In this document: positions 35,709 through 46,607 of the stretch, piece after piece | Position numbering within the stretch: the first letter of the stretch is position 1 | Layout: each line of letters opens with the position of its first letter | Source of the DNA: Actinacidiphila bryophytorum | GTDB lineage: Bacteria > Actinomycetota > Actinomycetes > Streptomycetales > Streptomycetaceae | Length of the DNA: 64,000 bases | NCBI RefSeq assembly: GCF_016916835.1 | Contig: NZ_JAFFIX010000001.1 | Span: forward strand, 434,001-498,000 | Direction of reading: 5' to 3' | Made by a program: the position numbers and the translations under genes | Notes under the pieces: generated by a model | The model's database searches: none | What the model was told of the DNA's origin: nothing | The model's input: the letters and a program-made list of their open reading frames with translations, nothing else

Positions 35709-36817
35709 ACCTCCTGCGGCTGCTGGCCCGGCTGCTGGCGGGGGAGTCCCGCCGACGCCGGGGTGACGCCGACCTCGGTCCAGGCGGCGCGCACCGCCTG
35801 GCTCTGCACACCTTCACCGTAGCGGGCGACGGCCGCGGCGACCGTGGCCGCGGCGAAGTCGGCGAACTGCGCGTGCGCCGACAGGGTGCCCCCGGTGAGG
35901 GTGTCGTACCAGACCTGCCCGGCCTGCTCCCAGGCGTGGCCGCCGATGGCCGCGGCGGCCAGGTAGAAGGCCCGGTTGGGGATGCCCGAGTTGAGGTGGA
36001 CGCCGCCGTTGTCCTGCGAGGTGGTCACGTAGCCGGACATCGAGGCCGGCTGCGGGTCCTTGCCGAGCTGCGGGTCGTCGTAGGCGGTGCCGGGCTCCTT
36101 CATCGAGCGCAGCGCCTTGCCGTTGACGCCGGGGGCGAGCAGTCCCGCCCCGATCAGCCAGTCGGCCTGGTCCGCGGTCTGGCCGAGCGCGTACTGCTTG
36201 ATCAGGCTGCCGAAGACGTCGGAGACGGACTCGTTGATCGCGCCGGACTGGCCCTGGTAGTCGAGGTTGGCGGTGTACTGGGTGACGCCGTGCGTCAACT
36301 CGTGGCCGATGACGTCCAGCGGGAGGGTGAAGTCCAGGAAGATCCGGCCGTCGCCGTCCCCGAAGACCATCTGCTCGCCGTTCCAGAAGGCGTTGTTGTA
36401 GTCCCTGAGGTAGTGCACCGACGCCTTCAGCGGCAGGCCTTCGCCGTCGATGGAGTGCCGCCCGTAGGCGTTCAGATACGTCTCGAAGGTCGCCCCGAGC
36501 GCGTCGTAGGCGCGGTTGGCGCTGTCGTCCGCGGACGGCTGCGCGCCCTCGGCGCGGACCTCGCGGCCGGGCAGCGCGTCCTGGTGCCCGGCGTCGTAGA
36601 TCGTGCGCGCCGGGTGGTCGGAGGGGGTGCCGGCGGGCGCGCGGCCGACCGGGCCGAGGACGGTGTTCAGCTGCCGCCGGGTGCGCTCGCGCGCGTCGTG
36701 CTCCAGGGTGCGGCGGGCGGTGGCCGACAGGGCCGCGTCGTCGGTCCTGGCCAGCCGGTCCAGGACGTGCGGCGGCACGATCGTGCAGAAGACGGGGGTC
36801 GTGGCAGAGGAGTCCAT
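35705..36817 (-). CDS. Protealysin-like M4 neutral metalloprotease
   Basis: 370 residues from ATG 36817. The N-terminal propeptide has the protealysin-type VFCTIVPPHVLDRLA motif and no signal peptide. The catalytic HELTH is at 172-176 with Glu196 (GAINESVSDVFG) as third zinc ligand and VHLNSGIPNRAFYLA as the active-site histidine region. Start chosen because upstream in-frame sequence (MAGYVHRSPDP...) has no conserved content; the ribosome site is weak. The gene is followed by its probable inhibitor with GTGA overlap. Streptomycetes conserve this pair beside leuA. A cytosolic or non-classically secreted protease. Confidence 0.95.
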   Translation of the reverse strand: MDSSATTPVFCTIVPPHVLDRLARTDDAALSATARRTLEHDARERTRRQLNTVLGPVGRAPAGTPSDHPARTIYDAGHQDALPGREVRAEGAQPSADDSANRAYDALGATFETYLNAYGRHSIDGEGLPLKASVHYLRDYNNAFWNGEQMVFGDGDGRIFLDFTLPLDVIGHELTHGVTQYTANLDYQGQSGAINESVSDVFGSLIKQYALGQTADQADWLIGAGLLAPGVNGKALRSMKEPGTAYDDPQLGKDPQPASMSGYVTTSQDNGGVHLNSGIPNRAFYLAAAAIGGHAWEQAGQVWYDTLTGGTLSAHAQFADFAAATVAAAVARYGEGVQSQAVRAAWTEVGVTPASAGLPRQQPGQQPQEV

Positions 36818-36989
36818 GCAACGCAATGTCGCACCGGGAGCACGCTGTGTCACCGTTCCGGCCCCGTAATTGACGAGAAGGAGCGAAGGATCAGGACTTC
36901 GGTGGACGTAACCGGCCATCTTGCATGCTGAGAGGAACTACGCACCGGGTACGTGATTCCGCCGGGACTCGGCTATGGTCGTTGCCATC

Positions 36990-38887
<1,898 letters not shown>

Positions 38888-38917
38888 CGGGACATACCCG
38901 TACGAATCACCCCACGT

Positions 38918-38948
38918 GTACGGGGGCGGCGGTGAATTGCCCCCGTAC
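38918..38948 (+). terminator. Hairpin terminator of leuA
   Basis: GTACGGGGGC (38918-38927) pairs perfectly with GCCCCCGTAC (38939-38948) around an 11-nt loop, 31 nt after the leuA stop. No strong T-run. Confidence 0.65.
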
Positions 38949-38954
38949 GCGGTA

Positions 38955-38986
38955 CTGACGGTGCCTCGCTGATGTGGCTAACATCA
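38955..38986 (+). promoter_or_regulatory. Promoter and palindrome before the TerB-like gene
   Basis: CTGACG (38955-38960) and TAACAT (38979-38984) are spaced by 18 bp and may be -35/-10. TGATGT-GGCTA-ACATCA (38970-38986 region) overlaps the -10 and could be an operator. Confidence 0.45.
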
Positions 38987-39076
38987 CGGCGTACGGCATC
39001 GTTGCCGGGGCGTCTTCGCGCGCGTACCGGCCGGCACGGTACGTACCGGGAGAAGACGGCCGGAGGGTGCAGCGTG

Positions 39077-39784
39077 ATGAAGCTGGGGCTGTGTATCTGG
39101 GGTGTGCGGACGTCCTGGCACACCGAGGACGACGGTGAGTTCTTCTGCCCCGACTGCGGCGGCGACCGCAGCTACCACCGCAGAACAGGCACCCGCAGGC
39201 TGACCGTGCTCAACGTCCCGCTGCTCAGGCGCGGCACCGCGGGCTCGGTCGTCGAGTGCGCCGCCTGCCACCGCCAGTACGACTCGCAGGTCCTGCTCAG
39301 CCCCACCACCACCCGCTTCTCCGCGATGCTGCGGGACGCCGTCCACACCATCGCGCTCGCCGTGCTCACCGCCGGCGGCTCCACGGGCCGCCCCGCCCGC
39401 GAGGCGGCCGTCGGCGCGGTGCGCTCGGCCGGCTTCAGCGACTGCACCGAGGACCAGCTGCTCGGCCTGCTCGCCGCGATCGTCGCCGACGAGGGCCGCT
39501 ACACCGCCTCCCAGGAACTGGGCCACCACTCCTTCGCGGACTGCGTGGACGGCTGCGGCAGCTGGCTGTCGATCGAGCTGCACGAGGCGCTGGAACCGCT
39601 CGCCGACCACCTCGCCCAGCAGGGCCGCGAGCGGGTGCTGCTGCAGGGCGCGCACATCGCGCTCGCCGACGGCCCCTACCTGCCCGCGGAGCGCGAGGTG
39701 CTCGAAGCGGTGGGGCGCTGCCTGTCGCTGCACACCGACGACATCGACCGGCTGCTGGCCGCCGCGGCGGCCACCGCGAGCTGA
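39077..39784 (+). CDS. TerB-like tellurite-resistance family protein
   Basis: 235 residues from ATG 39077; GTG 39074 is adjacent and possible. Residues 20-70 hold a zinc ribbon (FFCPDCGGDRSY, ECAACHRQY). The C-terminal part is a TerB-like helical domain: AMLRDAVHTIALAVLTAGG, CTEDQLLGLLAAIVADEG and ILADGPYLPAEREVLEAVGRCL. The acidic residues of TerB metal sites are partly present. Role in membrane stress or metal response is likely by family; not specific to tellurite. It is adjacent to leuA in the normal core order. Confidence 0.85.
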   Translation: MKLGLCIWGVRTSWHTEDDGEFFCPDCGGDRSYHRRTGTRRLTVLNVPLLRRGTAGSVVECAACHRQYDSQVLLSPTTTRFSAMLRDAVHTIALAVLTAGGSTGRPAREAAVGAVRSAGFSDCTEDQLLGLLAAIVADEGRYTASQELGHHSFADCVDGCGSWLSIELHEALEPLADHLAQQGRERVLLQGAHIALADGPYLPAEREVLEAVGRCLSLHTDDIDRLLAAAAATAS

Positions 39785-39923
39785 GCGGGCGGCCGCCGGC
39801 GCCTGCTGTCCGCCGCTCGTCTGCTTGCTGCCTGTGCGGCTCGGGCCGCTCGGGCCGCTCGACCCGGTCCTGTGGTCCTGGCCGCGTGTGCCGTTCGCGC
39901 TCGTGCCGCGGGCACTCCTGGGG

Positions 39924-39975
39924 GCTACTCCGGCGGGAGTAGCGGGGGGTTGCGGCTGTCCTGCGGAGTAGCGGG
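39924..39975. promoter_or_regulatory. GGAGTAGC repeats upstream of the MMPL transporter
   Basis: GCTACTCC (39924-39931) and GGAGTAGC (39936-39943) form an inverted repeat with 4-bp centre. GGAGTAGCGGG recurs directly at 39936-39946 and 39965-39975 (29-bp period). These are candidate binding sites for a LuxR-type response regulator, such as the one encoded at 43850. The rest of 39785-40062 holds only GC-rich simple sequence. Confidence 0.5.
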
Positions 39976-40062
39976 CCTTTCCGCCGTGAGCCCGACGACC
40001 TGGGCTTCCCGCGCAGGGACGCTGGTGGAGTGACATCAGCGAACCCCCGAGGGGAGCACCCG

Positions 40063-42201
40063 ATGAGGGCCACCGGCACCACACCAGGCGCCACCGCAGG
40101 TACGACCACCGCGAGCACGGACGCGAGCGCGAGCACGCCCGCGGGCACGGGTACGGGTACGGGCAGCGCACGGCGCAGGCTGCCCTGGGCGGTCATCGGC
40201 CTGTGGATAGTGGTGCTCGCCGTGTCCGGGGTCTTCGCCGGCAAGCTGAACGGCGTCAAGCACGACGACGGCATCGACTACCTGCCGGCCAGCGCCCAGT
40301 CCACCCAGGTCGCCAGGATCCAGAAGGAGATGTCCGGCGGCAGCGCGACCGACCTGGTCCTGGTCTACGACCGGGTCGGCGGTCTGACCGCGGCCGACCG
40401 TGCCGCAGCCGACCGGCAGACCGCGGCGCTGGAGAAGGCCTACCCGACGGTGGGCACGAAGGCCGCCCCGGCCGCCTCCAAGGACGGCAGGACCCTCATC
40501 GTGCCGGTCTCCGTCGCGGAGAGCGCAGGAAAGCCCGAGGACGTCGTCAAGGCGGTACGCGACCGGCTCGCCGCCGACCGGCCCGCCGGGCTGACGATCG
40601 ACGTCGGCGGCCCCGGAGCCGCCCAGGGCGACGCCAAGGAGGTCTTCGCCAGCATTGACGGCACCCTGCTGATCTCCACCGCCGGCATCGTCGCGCTGCT
40701 GCTGATCCTGACCTACCGCAGCCCCTTCCTGTGGCTGGTGCCGCTGGCCGTCGTCGGCGTCGCGGCCGGCACCGCGATGGCCCTGGTCTACGGCATGGTG
40801 CAGGTCTTCGGGCTGACCGTGTCCGACATGAGTTCGTCGGTGATGACGGTGCTGATCTTCGGTGCTGGCACCGACTACGCGCTGCTGCTGATCGCCCGCT
40901 ACCGCGACGAACTGCGCCGGATCCCCGAGCCCTACGACGCGATGCGGGCCGCCCTGCGCGGTGTCGGCCCCGCCGTGCTCACCTCGGCCGCCACCGTCGT
41001 CGCCGGGCTGCTCTGCCTGCTGGCCGCCGACCTCAACAGCAGCCGGGGCCTCGGACCGGTCGGCGCCGTCGGCATCGTCTGCTCGCTGGCCGCCATGACG
41101 ACACTGCTGCCCGCGGTGCTCGTGCTGCTCGGCCGCCGGGTCTTCTGGCCGCTGATCCCCGCGTACGGCACCCAGTCGCGGGCCGGGCGCGGCGTCTACC
41201 GCAGGATCGGCACCTTCGTGGTGGGCAGGCCCGTCGCGGTGCTCGCCGCTTCCACGGTCGCCGTCGGGGCGCTCGCCCTGGGCATCGGCAACCTCCCCGG
41301 CGCCCTGCACCAGGACGACACCTTCACCTCCGCGCCCGAGTCCGTCGCGGCCGACCACATCCTGCACCGGGCCTTCCCCGAGCGCAGCACCCAGGCGATC
41401 ACCGTCGTCGTGCCCACCGAGCGGGCCGCTGCGGCGAAGGCCGCGGTCAGCGGCACCCCAGGGGTGGCCTCCGCCGCCACCGGGCGGTCGGGCGGCGGCT
41501 GGACCGAGATCTCCGCCTACCCGGCCGCGGCGCCCGACACCGCGGGGGAGAAGGACACGATCGCCCGGCTGCGGGCGGCAACCGCCGCCGACCACGGCCT
41601 CGTCGGCGGAACCAGCGCCCAGCGCATCGACACGGCGAGCACGTCGTCCCGCGACGCCCGGCTGGTGATCCCGCTGGTCCTGGCCGCGGTCTTCCTGCTG
41701 CTCGCCGCGCTGCTGCGCAGCCTGGTCGCGCCGCTGCTGCTGACCGTCGCCATGGTCGGCGTGTGGGCCGCCGCTCTGGGCATAGGGGGCCTCATCTTCG
41801 GCCCGGTCCTCGGCTTCCACGGCATGGACCCCGGGCTGCCGCTGCTCAGCTTCGTCTTCCTTGTCGCGCTGGGCGTCGACTACGGCATCTTCCTGATGCA
41901 CCGCATGCGGGAGGAGGCCCGCGGGGGCGCGGGCCCGCGCCGGTCGACGGTGGTCGCGCTGGAGTCCACCGGCGGTGTCATCGCCTCGGCCGGCATCGTC
42001 CTGGCGGCGACCTTCACGGTCCTGGCGTCGCTCCCGCTGGTGATGATGGTCGAGATGGGGCTGGTCATCGCCCTCGGCGTCCTCCTCGACACGTTCGTCG
42101 TCCGGACCTTCCTGGTCCCGGCCGCCGCCACCCTCCTGGGCGCCCGCACCTGGTCCCCGGCGAGCTTCACCCCCCGGGTCCCCCCGATACCCGCCCCCTA
42201 G
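40063..42201 (+). CDS. MMPL-family transporter (RND superfamily)
   Basis: 712 residues from ATG 40063, preceded by GAGGGGAG. Topology is the typical duplicated MMPL: one helix, a large external domain with the KHDDGIDYLPASAQS segment, five helices, and a repeat. Proton-relay motifs GAGTDYALLLIARYRDELRR and VALGVDYGIFLMHRMREE carry the conserved Asp-Tyr. Family members export lipids, siderophores or drugs. Upstream GGAGTAGC repeats and the downstream two-component system suggest it is regulated by that system. Substrate unknown. Confidence 0.92.
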   Translation: MRATGTTPGATAGTTTASTDASASTPAGTGTGTGSARRRLPWAVIGLWIVVLAVSGVFAGKLNGVKHDDGIDYLPASAQSTQVARIQKEMSGGSATDLVLVYDRVGGLTAADRAAADRQTAALEKAYPTVGTKAAPAASKDGRTLIVPVSVAESAGKPEDVVKAVRDRLAADRPAGLTIDVGGPGAAQGDAKEVFASIDGTLLISTAGIVALLLILTYRSPFLWLVPLAVVGVAAGTAMALVYGMVQVFGLTVSDMSSSVMTVLIFGAGTDYALLLIARYRDELRRIPEPYDAMRAALRGVGPAVLTSAATVVAGLLCLLAADLNSSRGLGPVGAVGIVCSLAAMTTLLPAVLVLLGRRVFWPLIPAYGTQSRAGRGVYRRIGTFVVGRPVAVLAASTVAVGALALGIGNLPGALHQDDTFTSAPESVAADHILHRAFPERSTQAITVVVPTERAAAAKAAVSGTPGVASAATGRSGGGWTEISAYPAAAPDTAGEKDTIARLRAATAADHGLVGGTSAQRIDTASTSSRDARLVIPLVLAAVFLLLAALLRSLVAPLLLTVAMVGVWAAALGIGGLIFGPVLGFHGMDPGLPLLSFVFLVALGVDYGIFLMHRMREEARGGAGPRRSTVVALESTGGVIASAGIVLAATFTVLASLPLVMMVEMGLVIALGVLLDTFVVRTFLVPAAATLLGARTWSPASFTPRVPPIPAP

Positions 42202-42330
42202 CGGCGGGGCTCCCTACGCCGGACGGCGCCCCCTTCCAGCGCGGGGGTGAGGGGGCGCCCTTGCGCAGGGCGGCGCCCCTCCCGAGCCGCGGGGGCTGAT
42301 GGGGTCGCCCTTGCGCCGGGCGGTGAGCGT

Positions 42331-42464
42331 TTTTCAGGGGCGCGGGGAACGGCGCGCTCAGCCCCCACCGGGCGCGCGGGTCGCCACCGACCCGAAGGGG
42401 CTGTTCCTGTCGGAGCCGGACCACCGGCCGGTGGTGGGCTGGGCGCGCAGTTCCCCGCGCCCCT
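42331..42464. repeat. Dispersed intergenic inverted repeat, copy B
   Basis: Arms with AGGGGCGCGGGGAAC (from 42336) and GCAGTTCCCCGCGCCCCT (ending 42464) face each other as in copy A at 4.8 kb and copy C at 51 kb. The 335-nt gap before the sensor kinase is otherwise non-coding. TATAAG at 42493-42498 is a possible -10 for the kinase gene. Confidence 0.75.
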
Positions 42465-42536
42465 GGTGGCTCGGCCCCGCCGAAGAGGCACGGTATAAGC
42501 CACCGCGGCCAGCGGATGTTCACGGAGGATGGAGTC

Positions 42537-43853
42537 GTGCGCAGACACCCACCCGGCCGCGCAGCGGCGAAGGTCGAGACCACGAAGGTCACGCCGAAGG
42601 ACGTGGCGTTCGCGGGAGCGGTCTTCGTGGTGCAGGCCACGCTCGCCCTGACACTGCCGGAAGCGGCGCGCAGCCACCGCCCCGACGCCGTCGGATGGAT
42701 CTGGTTGGCGGCGAGCGCCGCCGTCCTGACGTGGCGCCGCCGCGCCCCGATGTGGTGCCTGCTGGGCATGGTCGCGGTGGTGGCCCCCTACCACTACCTG
42801 GAGAACATCCAGGAAGCCCCGCTGCTGTCCAGCATGGTCGCCCTGTACTCGCTCGCGGTCGCGGGACCGCCGACCAGGACCTTCCTGGTGGTCCCGACAG
42901 TCGTGGGCACGATGGCCGCGGTGATGGCGGCGATCGGCAAGCCCACCGGCGCCCCGATGCTGCAGGGCGCCGGCTGGATAGTGGCGGTCGCCGTGGCCGG
43001 CGAGGTCGTGCGGATGCACCGCAACTACATCGCCGCGATCATGGAGCGCGCGGACCGGGCCGAGCGGACCCGGGAGGAGGAGGCGGCGCGCCGGGTCGCG
43101 GAGGAGCGACTGCGGATCGCCCGCGACCTGCACGACCTGCTGGCGCACAGCATCACGCTCATCGGGGTGCAGACCTCGGTGGCCGCACACATCCTGCTCG
43201 CCGACCCGGACCGGTTGGACAGAACCGCGGTGGCCGGCGCGCTGGACAACATCGCGGAGACCTGCCGGGAGGCGCGTTCCGAGCTGCGCACCACCCTGCG
43301 GGTGCTGCGGGCCGACAGCGACGGGCCGCTGCCCGACCTGGCGGGCATCCCGTCGCTGGTGAAGGCGGCGGAGGCGGCCGGGGCCAGGGTGCTGCTGTAT
43401 CTGGACCCGGGCGAGGAGCCGGTGCCGCCCGCGGTGGGCGCGGCGGCGTACCGCATCATCCAGGAGTCGCTGACGAACACGGTGCGCCATGCGGGCGCCC
43501 CGGACCCGCGGGTGCGGGTGGCGGTGACGCATCTGGGATCCGCCTTGCAGGTGTGCGTCGAGGACGAGGGACCCGCGCCGGCCGGGCCGCCCGCGGCGGA
43601 CCGGCCGGAGGGTTTCGGGATCGTGGGGATGCGGGAGCGGGCCAGGAGCGTCGGCGGCACGCTCACCGCGGGGCCGCGCGACGACGGCACCGCGGGCTTC
43701 GCGGTCACCGCGGAGCTGCCCTTCGCCGCCGAGCCGGCCCCCCGGACAGAGCCGGCCGAGCGGAAAGAGCCGGGCGCCGAGGCGCCCACCACCGTGCACC
43801 TGCCGGCGCCCGCCCCCGTGCGCGGCGCGAAACCCCAGGGAGACCCGACATGA
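42537..43853 (+). CDS. Sensor histidine kinase (HisKA_3, NarL/DesK type)
   Basis: 438 residues from GTG 42537, preceded by GGAGG at 9 nt; ATG 42516 is upstream of that site. Several N-terminal helices (membrane sensor; residues of about 20-165) are followed by the H-box RDLHDLLAHSITLIGVQT (HisKA_3), N-box ESLTNTVRHAG and G-box GFGIVGMRERA. ATGA overlap with the response regulator gene gives a coupled two-component system. Stimulus unknown; probably cell envelope stress given the MMPL neighbour. Confidence 0.94.
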   Translation: MRRHPPGRAAAKVETTKVTPKDVAFAGAVFVVQATLALTLPEAARSHRPDAVGWIWLAASAAVLTWRRRAPMWCLLGMVAVVAPYHYLENIQEAPLLSSMVALYSLAVAGPPTRTFLVVPTVVGTMAAVMAAIGKPTGAPMLQGAGWIVAVAVAGEVVRMHRNYIAAIMERADRAERTREEEAARRVAEERLRIARDLHDLLAHSITLIGVQTSVAAHILLADPDRLDRTAVAGALDNIAETCREARSELRTTLRVLRADSDGPLPDLAGIPSLVKAAEAAGARVLLYLDPGEEPVPPAVGAAAYRIIQESLTNTVRHAGAPDPRVRVAVTHLGSALQVCVEDEGPAPAGPPAADRPEGFGIVGMRERARSVGGTLTAGPRDDGTAGFAVTAELPFAAEPAPRTEPAERKEPGAEAPTTVHLPAPAPVRGAKPQGDPT

Positions 43854-44545
43854 CGACGCCCGAGCCGATCCGGGTGCTGCTCGCCGACGACCAGACGCTG
43901 GTGCGTGCCGCCTTCGCGATGCTGGTGGAGTCCGCCCGCGACATGGAGGTGGTCGGGCAGGCGGGCAACGGCGTGGAGGCGGTGGAGCGGGCCCGGGGCA
44001 CCCGGGCCGACGTCATAGTGATGGACATCCGCATGCCGGAGATGGACGGCATCGAGGCGACCCGGCGGATCGCCGCGGACGACGACCTGGCCGGGGTGCG
44101 CATCCTGGTGCTGACCACCTATGACGACGACGAGCACGTGGTGGCGGCACTGCGCGCGGGCGCGTCCGGCTTCATGGTCAAGGACACCAGGCCGGCCGAG
44201 CTGCTGGACGCGATCCGCACGGTCGCGGCCGGCGACTCGCTGCTGTCGCCGGGGCCGACCGCCCGGCTGATCGCCCGGGTGCTGCGGCTGCCCGACCGCC
44301 CGCCGGTCGGCCCGGCACCGGCGGCGGGCCGCCTGGCGGGGCTGTCGGACCGCGAGCGCGAGGTCCTGACGCTGGTCGCGCGCGGCCTGAACAACGCCGA
44401 GGCGGGCGAGGCGCTGGGCCTGAGCCCGCTCACGGCCAAGACCCATGTGAGCCGGATCATGGGCAAGCTCGGCGCCCGCGACCGCGCCCAACTGGTCATC
44501 GCCGCCTACGAGTCGGGCCTGGTGGCACCCGGTACCGAGCACTGA
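43850..44545 (+). CDS. LuxR/NarL-type response regulator
   Basis: 231 residues. The receiver domain has LLADDQ, phosphorylatable Asp in VIVMDIRMPEMDG, the conserved Thr region LTTYDDDEHV and Lys (FMVKD). The C-terminal LuxR helix-turn-helix reads LSDREREVLTLVARGLNNAEAGEALGLSPLTAKTHVSRIMGKLG. Start ATG 43850 overlaps the kinase stop. Likely autoregulates and acts on the MMPL promoter region. Confidence 0.95.
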   Translation: MTTPEPIRVLLADDQTLVRAAFAMLVESARDMEVVGQAGNGVEAVERARGTRADVIVMDIRMPEMDGIEATRRIAADDDLAGVRILVLTTYDDDEHVVAALRAGASGFMVKDTRPAELLDAIRTVAAGDSLLSPGPTARLIARVLRLPDRPPVGPAPAAGRLAGLSDREREVLTLVARGLNNAEAGEALGLSPLTAKTHVSRIMGKLGARDRAQLVIAAYESGLVAPGTEH

Positions 44546-44569
44546 GTCCACGGCGGCGCCGGCGTAGGC

Positions 44570-44575
44570 GAGAAT
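44570..44575 (+). promoter_or_regulatory. -10-like GAGAAT before recO
   Basis: GAGAAT is followed by 6 nt and ATG 44582, the same layout as before era. No Shine-Dalgarno is seen; leaderless start likely. Confidence 0.45.
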
Positions 44576-44581
44576 GGCCGC

Positions 44582-45328
44582 ATGAGTCTGTTCCGCGACG
44601 ACGGCATCGTGCTGCGCACCCAGAAGCTGGGTGAGGCGGACCGGATCATCACCCTGCTGACCCGGCGGCACGGCAGGGTGCGGGCGGTGGCCAGGGGGGT
44701 GCGGCGGACGAAGTCGAAGTTCGGCGCGCGCCTTGAGCCGTTCAGCCATGTCGACGTGCAGTTCTTCGTCCGCGGCGGCGAACTGGTCGGCCGCGGGCTG
44801 CCGCTGTGCACCCAGAGCGAGACGATCGCGCCCTACGGCGGTGCCATCGTCGCCGACTACGAGTGCTACACCGCCGGCACCGCGATGCTGGAGACCGCCG
44901 AGCGCTTCACCGACCACGAGGGCGAACCCGCGGTGCAGCAGTATCTGCTGCTGGTCGGCGCGCTGCGCACGCTCGCCGCCGGCGACCACGACCCCCGGCT
45001 GGTGCTGGACGCCTTCCTGCTGCGCTCACTGGCCGTCAACGGCTACGCGCCCAGCTTCGACGACTGCGCGAAGTGCGGGATGACCGGGCCGAACCGGTTC
45101 TTCTCGGTCGGAGCGGGAGGAGTGGTATGCGGCGAGTGCCGCGTGCCGGGAAGCGTCGTACCCTCACGTGAGGCACTGGAACTGCTCGGGGCGCTGCTCG
45201 GCGGCGACTGGGAGACCGCCGACGCCTGCGAGCCGCGGCACTGCCGGGAGGGCAGCGGGCTGGTCGCGGCCTATCTCCAGTGGCACCTGGAGCGCGGCCT
45301 GCGCTCCCTGCGGTTCGTCGAGAAGTAG
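44582..45328 (+). CDS. recO: DNA repair protein RecO
   Basis: 248 residues. N-terminal OB fold begins [28 protein letters not shown]; the C4 zinc motif is CAKCGM...CGEC (about residues 163-184). RecO loads RecA with RecF/RecR onto SSB-coated DNA. The start ATG 44582 is set by the family N-terminus. The next gene, uppS, starts 13 nt after its stop, so both are probably one transcript. Confidence 0.96.
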   Translation: MSLFRDDGIVLRTQKLGEADRIITLLTRRHGRVRAVARGVRRTKSKFGARLEPFSHVDVQFFVRGGELVGRGLPLCTQSETIAPYGGAIVADYECYTAGTAMLETAERFTDHEGEPAVQQYLLLVGALRTLAAGDHDPRLVLDAFLLRSLAVNGYAPSFDDCAKCGMTGPNRFFSVGAGGVVCGECRVPGSVVPSREALELLGALLGGDWETADACEPRHCREGSGLVAAYLQWHLERGLRSLRFVEK

Positions 45329-45341
45329 GAGAAGTACGACC

Positions 45342-46166
45342 ATGGCACGTCGCGGGATTCTGGGCCGGAACCGGACCTCGTACCGCACGCCCGACCCGCA
45401 CCCCTCCGGCGCCAGGCCGCCCAAGCTCCCCGCGGAGCTGGTGCCCAAGCACGTCGCGGTGATCATGGACGGCAACGGCCGCTGGGCCAAGGAGCGCGGG
45501 CTGCCGCGGACCGAGGGCCACAAGGTGGGCGAGGGCGTCGTCCTGGACGTCCTCAAGGGCTGCCTGGAGATCGGCGTCAAGAACCTGTCGCTCTACGCCT
45601 TCTCGACCGAGAACTGGAAGCGCTCGCCCGAGGAGGTGCGCTTCCTGATGAACTTCAACCGGGACGTCATCCGCCGCCGCCGGGACGAGATGGACGAGCT
45701 GGGCATCCGCATCCGGTGGGTCGGGCGGATGCCGAAGATGTGGAAGTCGGTGGTGCAGGAGCTCCAGGTGGCCCAGGAGCAGACCGTCGACAACGACGCC
45801 ATGACCTTGTACTTCTGCGTGAACTACGGCGGCCGGGCGGAGATCGCGGACGCCGCGCAGGCGCTGGCGCGGGACGTGGCCGAAGGGCGCCTGGACCCGT
45901 CGAAGGTCAACGAGAAGACCTTCGCGAAGTACCTCTACTACCCGGACATGCCGGACGTCGACCTCTTCCTGCGGCCGAGCGGCGAGCAGCGCACGTCCAA
46001 CTACCTGCTGTGGCAGAGCAGTTATGCGGAGCTGGTCTTCCAGGACGTGCTGTGGCCGGACTTCGACCGCCGCGACCTGTGGCGGGCCTGCCACGAGTTC
46101 GCCCGCCGCGACCGCCGCTTCGGCGGCGCCCTCCCCAACGAGGACGCGGCCGGCCGGCCGGGCTAG
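45342..46166 (+). CDS. uppS: Isoprenyl transferase UppS (undecaprenyl diphosphate synthase)
   Basis: 274 residues. Catalytic Asp in [19 protein letters not shown], substrate segments [13 protein letters not shown] and [26 protein letters not shown]. Makes the C55 lipid carrier for peptidoglycan at the cytoplasmic face of the membrane. Start ATG 45342 has AGGAGAAG upstream at 7 nt. Its TAG stop shares the palindromic CTAG with the TAG stop of the convergent zur (four bases overlap). Confidence 0.96.
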   Translation: MARRGILGRNRTSYRTPDPHPSGARPPKLPAELVPKHVAVIMDGNGRWAKERGLPRTEGHKVGEGVVLDVLKGCLEIGVKNLSLYAFSTENWKRSPEEVRFLMNFNRDVIRRRRDEMDELGIRIRWVGRMPKMWKSVVQELQVAQEQTVDNDAMTLYFCVNYGGRAEIADAAQALARDVAEGRLDPSKVNEKTFAKYLYYPDMPDVDLFLRPSGEQRTSNYLLWQSSYAELVFQDVLWPDFDRRDLWRACHEFARRDRRFGGALPNEDAAGRPG

Positions 46167-46597
46167 GCCTGCGCGGCGGCGCAGTCGGCGCAGGTGCCGA
46201 AGATCTCCATGGTGTGGGCCACGTCCACGAAGCCGTTGTCGGAGGCCACCGCCTCTGCCCAGCGCTCGACGGCGGGGCCCTCGACCTCGACGGCCTTGCC
46301 GCAGGCGCGGCAGACCAGGTGGTGGTGGTGGCCGCCGCCGGAGCAGCGGCGGTAGACCGACTCGCCCTCACCGGTGCGCAGCACGTCGATCTCTCCGGCG
46401 TCGGCGAGCGACTGGAGGGTGCGGTAGACGGTGGTCAGGCCGACCGAGTCGCCCCGGTGCTTGAGGATGTCGTGCAGGTCCTGGGCGCTGCGGAATTCGT
46501 CGACCTCGTCGAGCGCCGCGGCCACCGCGGCCCGCTGGCGGGTGGCCCGGCCCGCGACCGGGGGTCCGGACGGCACGGAGTGCTTGATCGTGGTCAC
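46163..46597 (-). CDS. zur: Zinc uptake regulator Zur (Fur family)
   Basis: 144 residues from GTG 46597, preceded by GAGGAGG. Winged-helix ([30 protein letters not shown]) and metal-binding parts ([18 protein letters not shown] with H and CxxC; CADC near the end) are typical of Zur. The gene follows znuB with 10 nt between, so it is the last gene of the znuACB-zur operon. When zinc-loaded it represses the znu promoter; two boxes are found there. Confidence 0.94.
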   Translation of the reverse strand: MTTIKHSVPSGPPVAGRATRQRAAVAAALDEVDEFRSAQDLHDILKHRGDSVGLTTVYRTLQSLADAGEIDVLRTGEGESVYRRCSGGGHHHHLVCRACGKAVEVEGPAVERWAEAVASDNGFVDVAHTMEIFGTCADCAAAQA

Positions 46598-46607
46598 CGG
46601 TGCCTCC

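Noticed and set aside
42198-43799. Minus-strand frame opposite the sensor kinase
   Set aside because: Antisense shadow; the plus frame has H, N and G boxes of a kinase.
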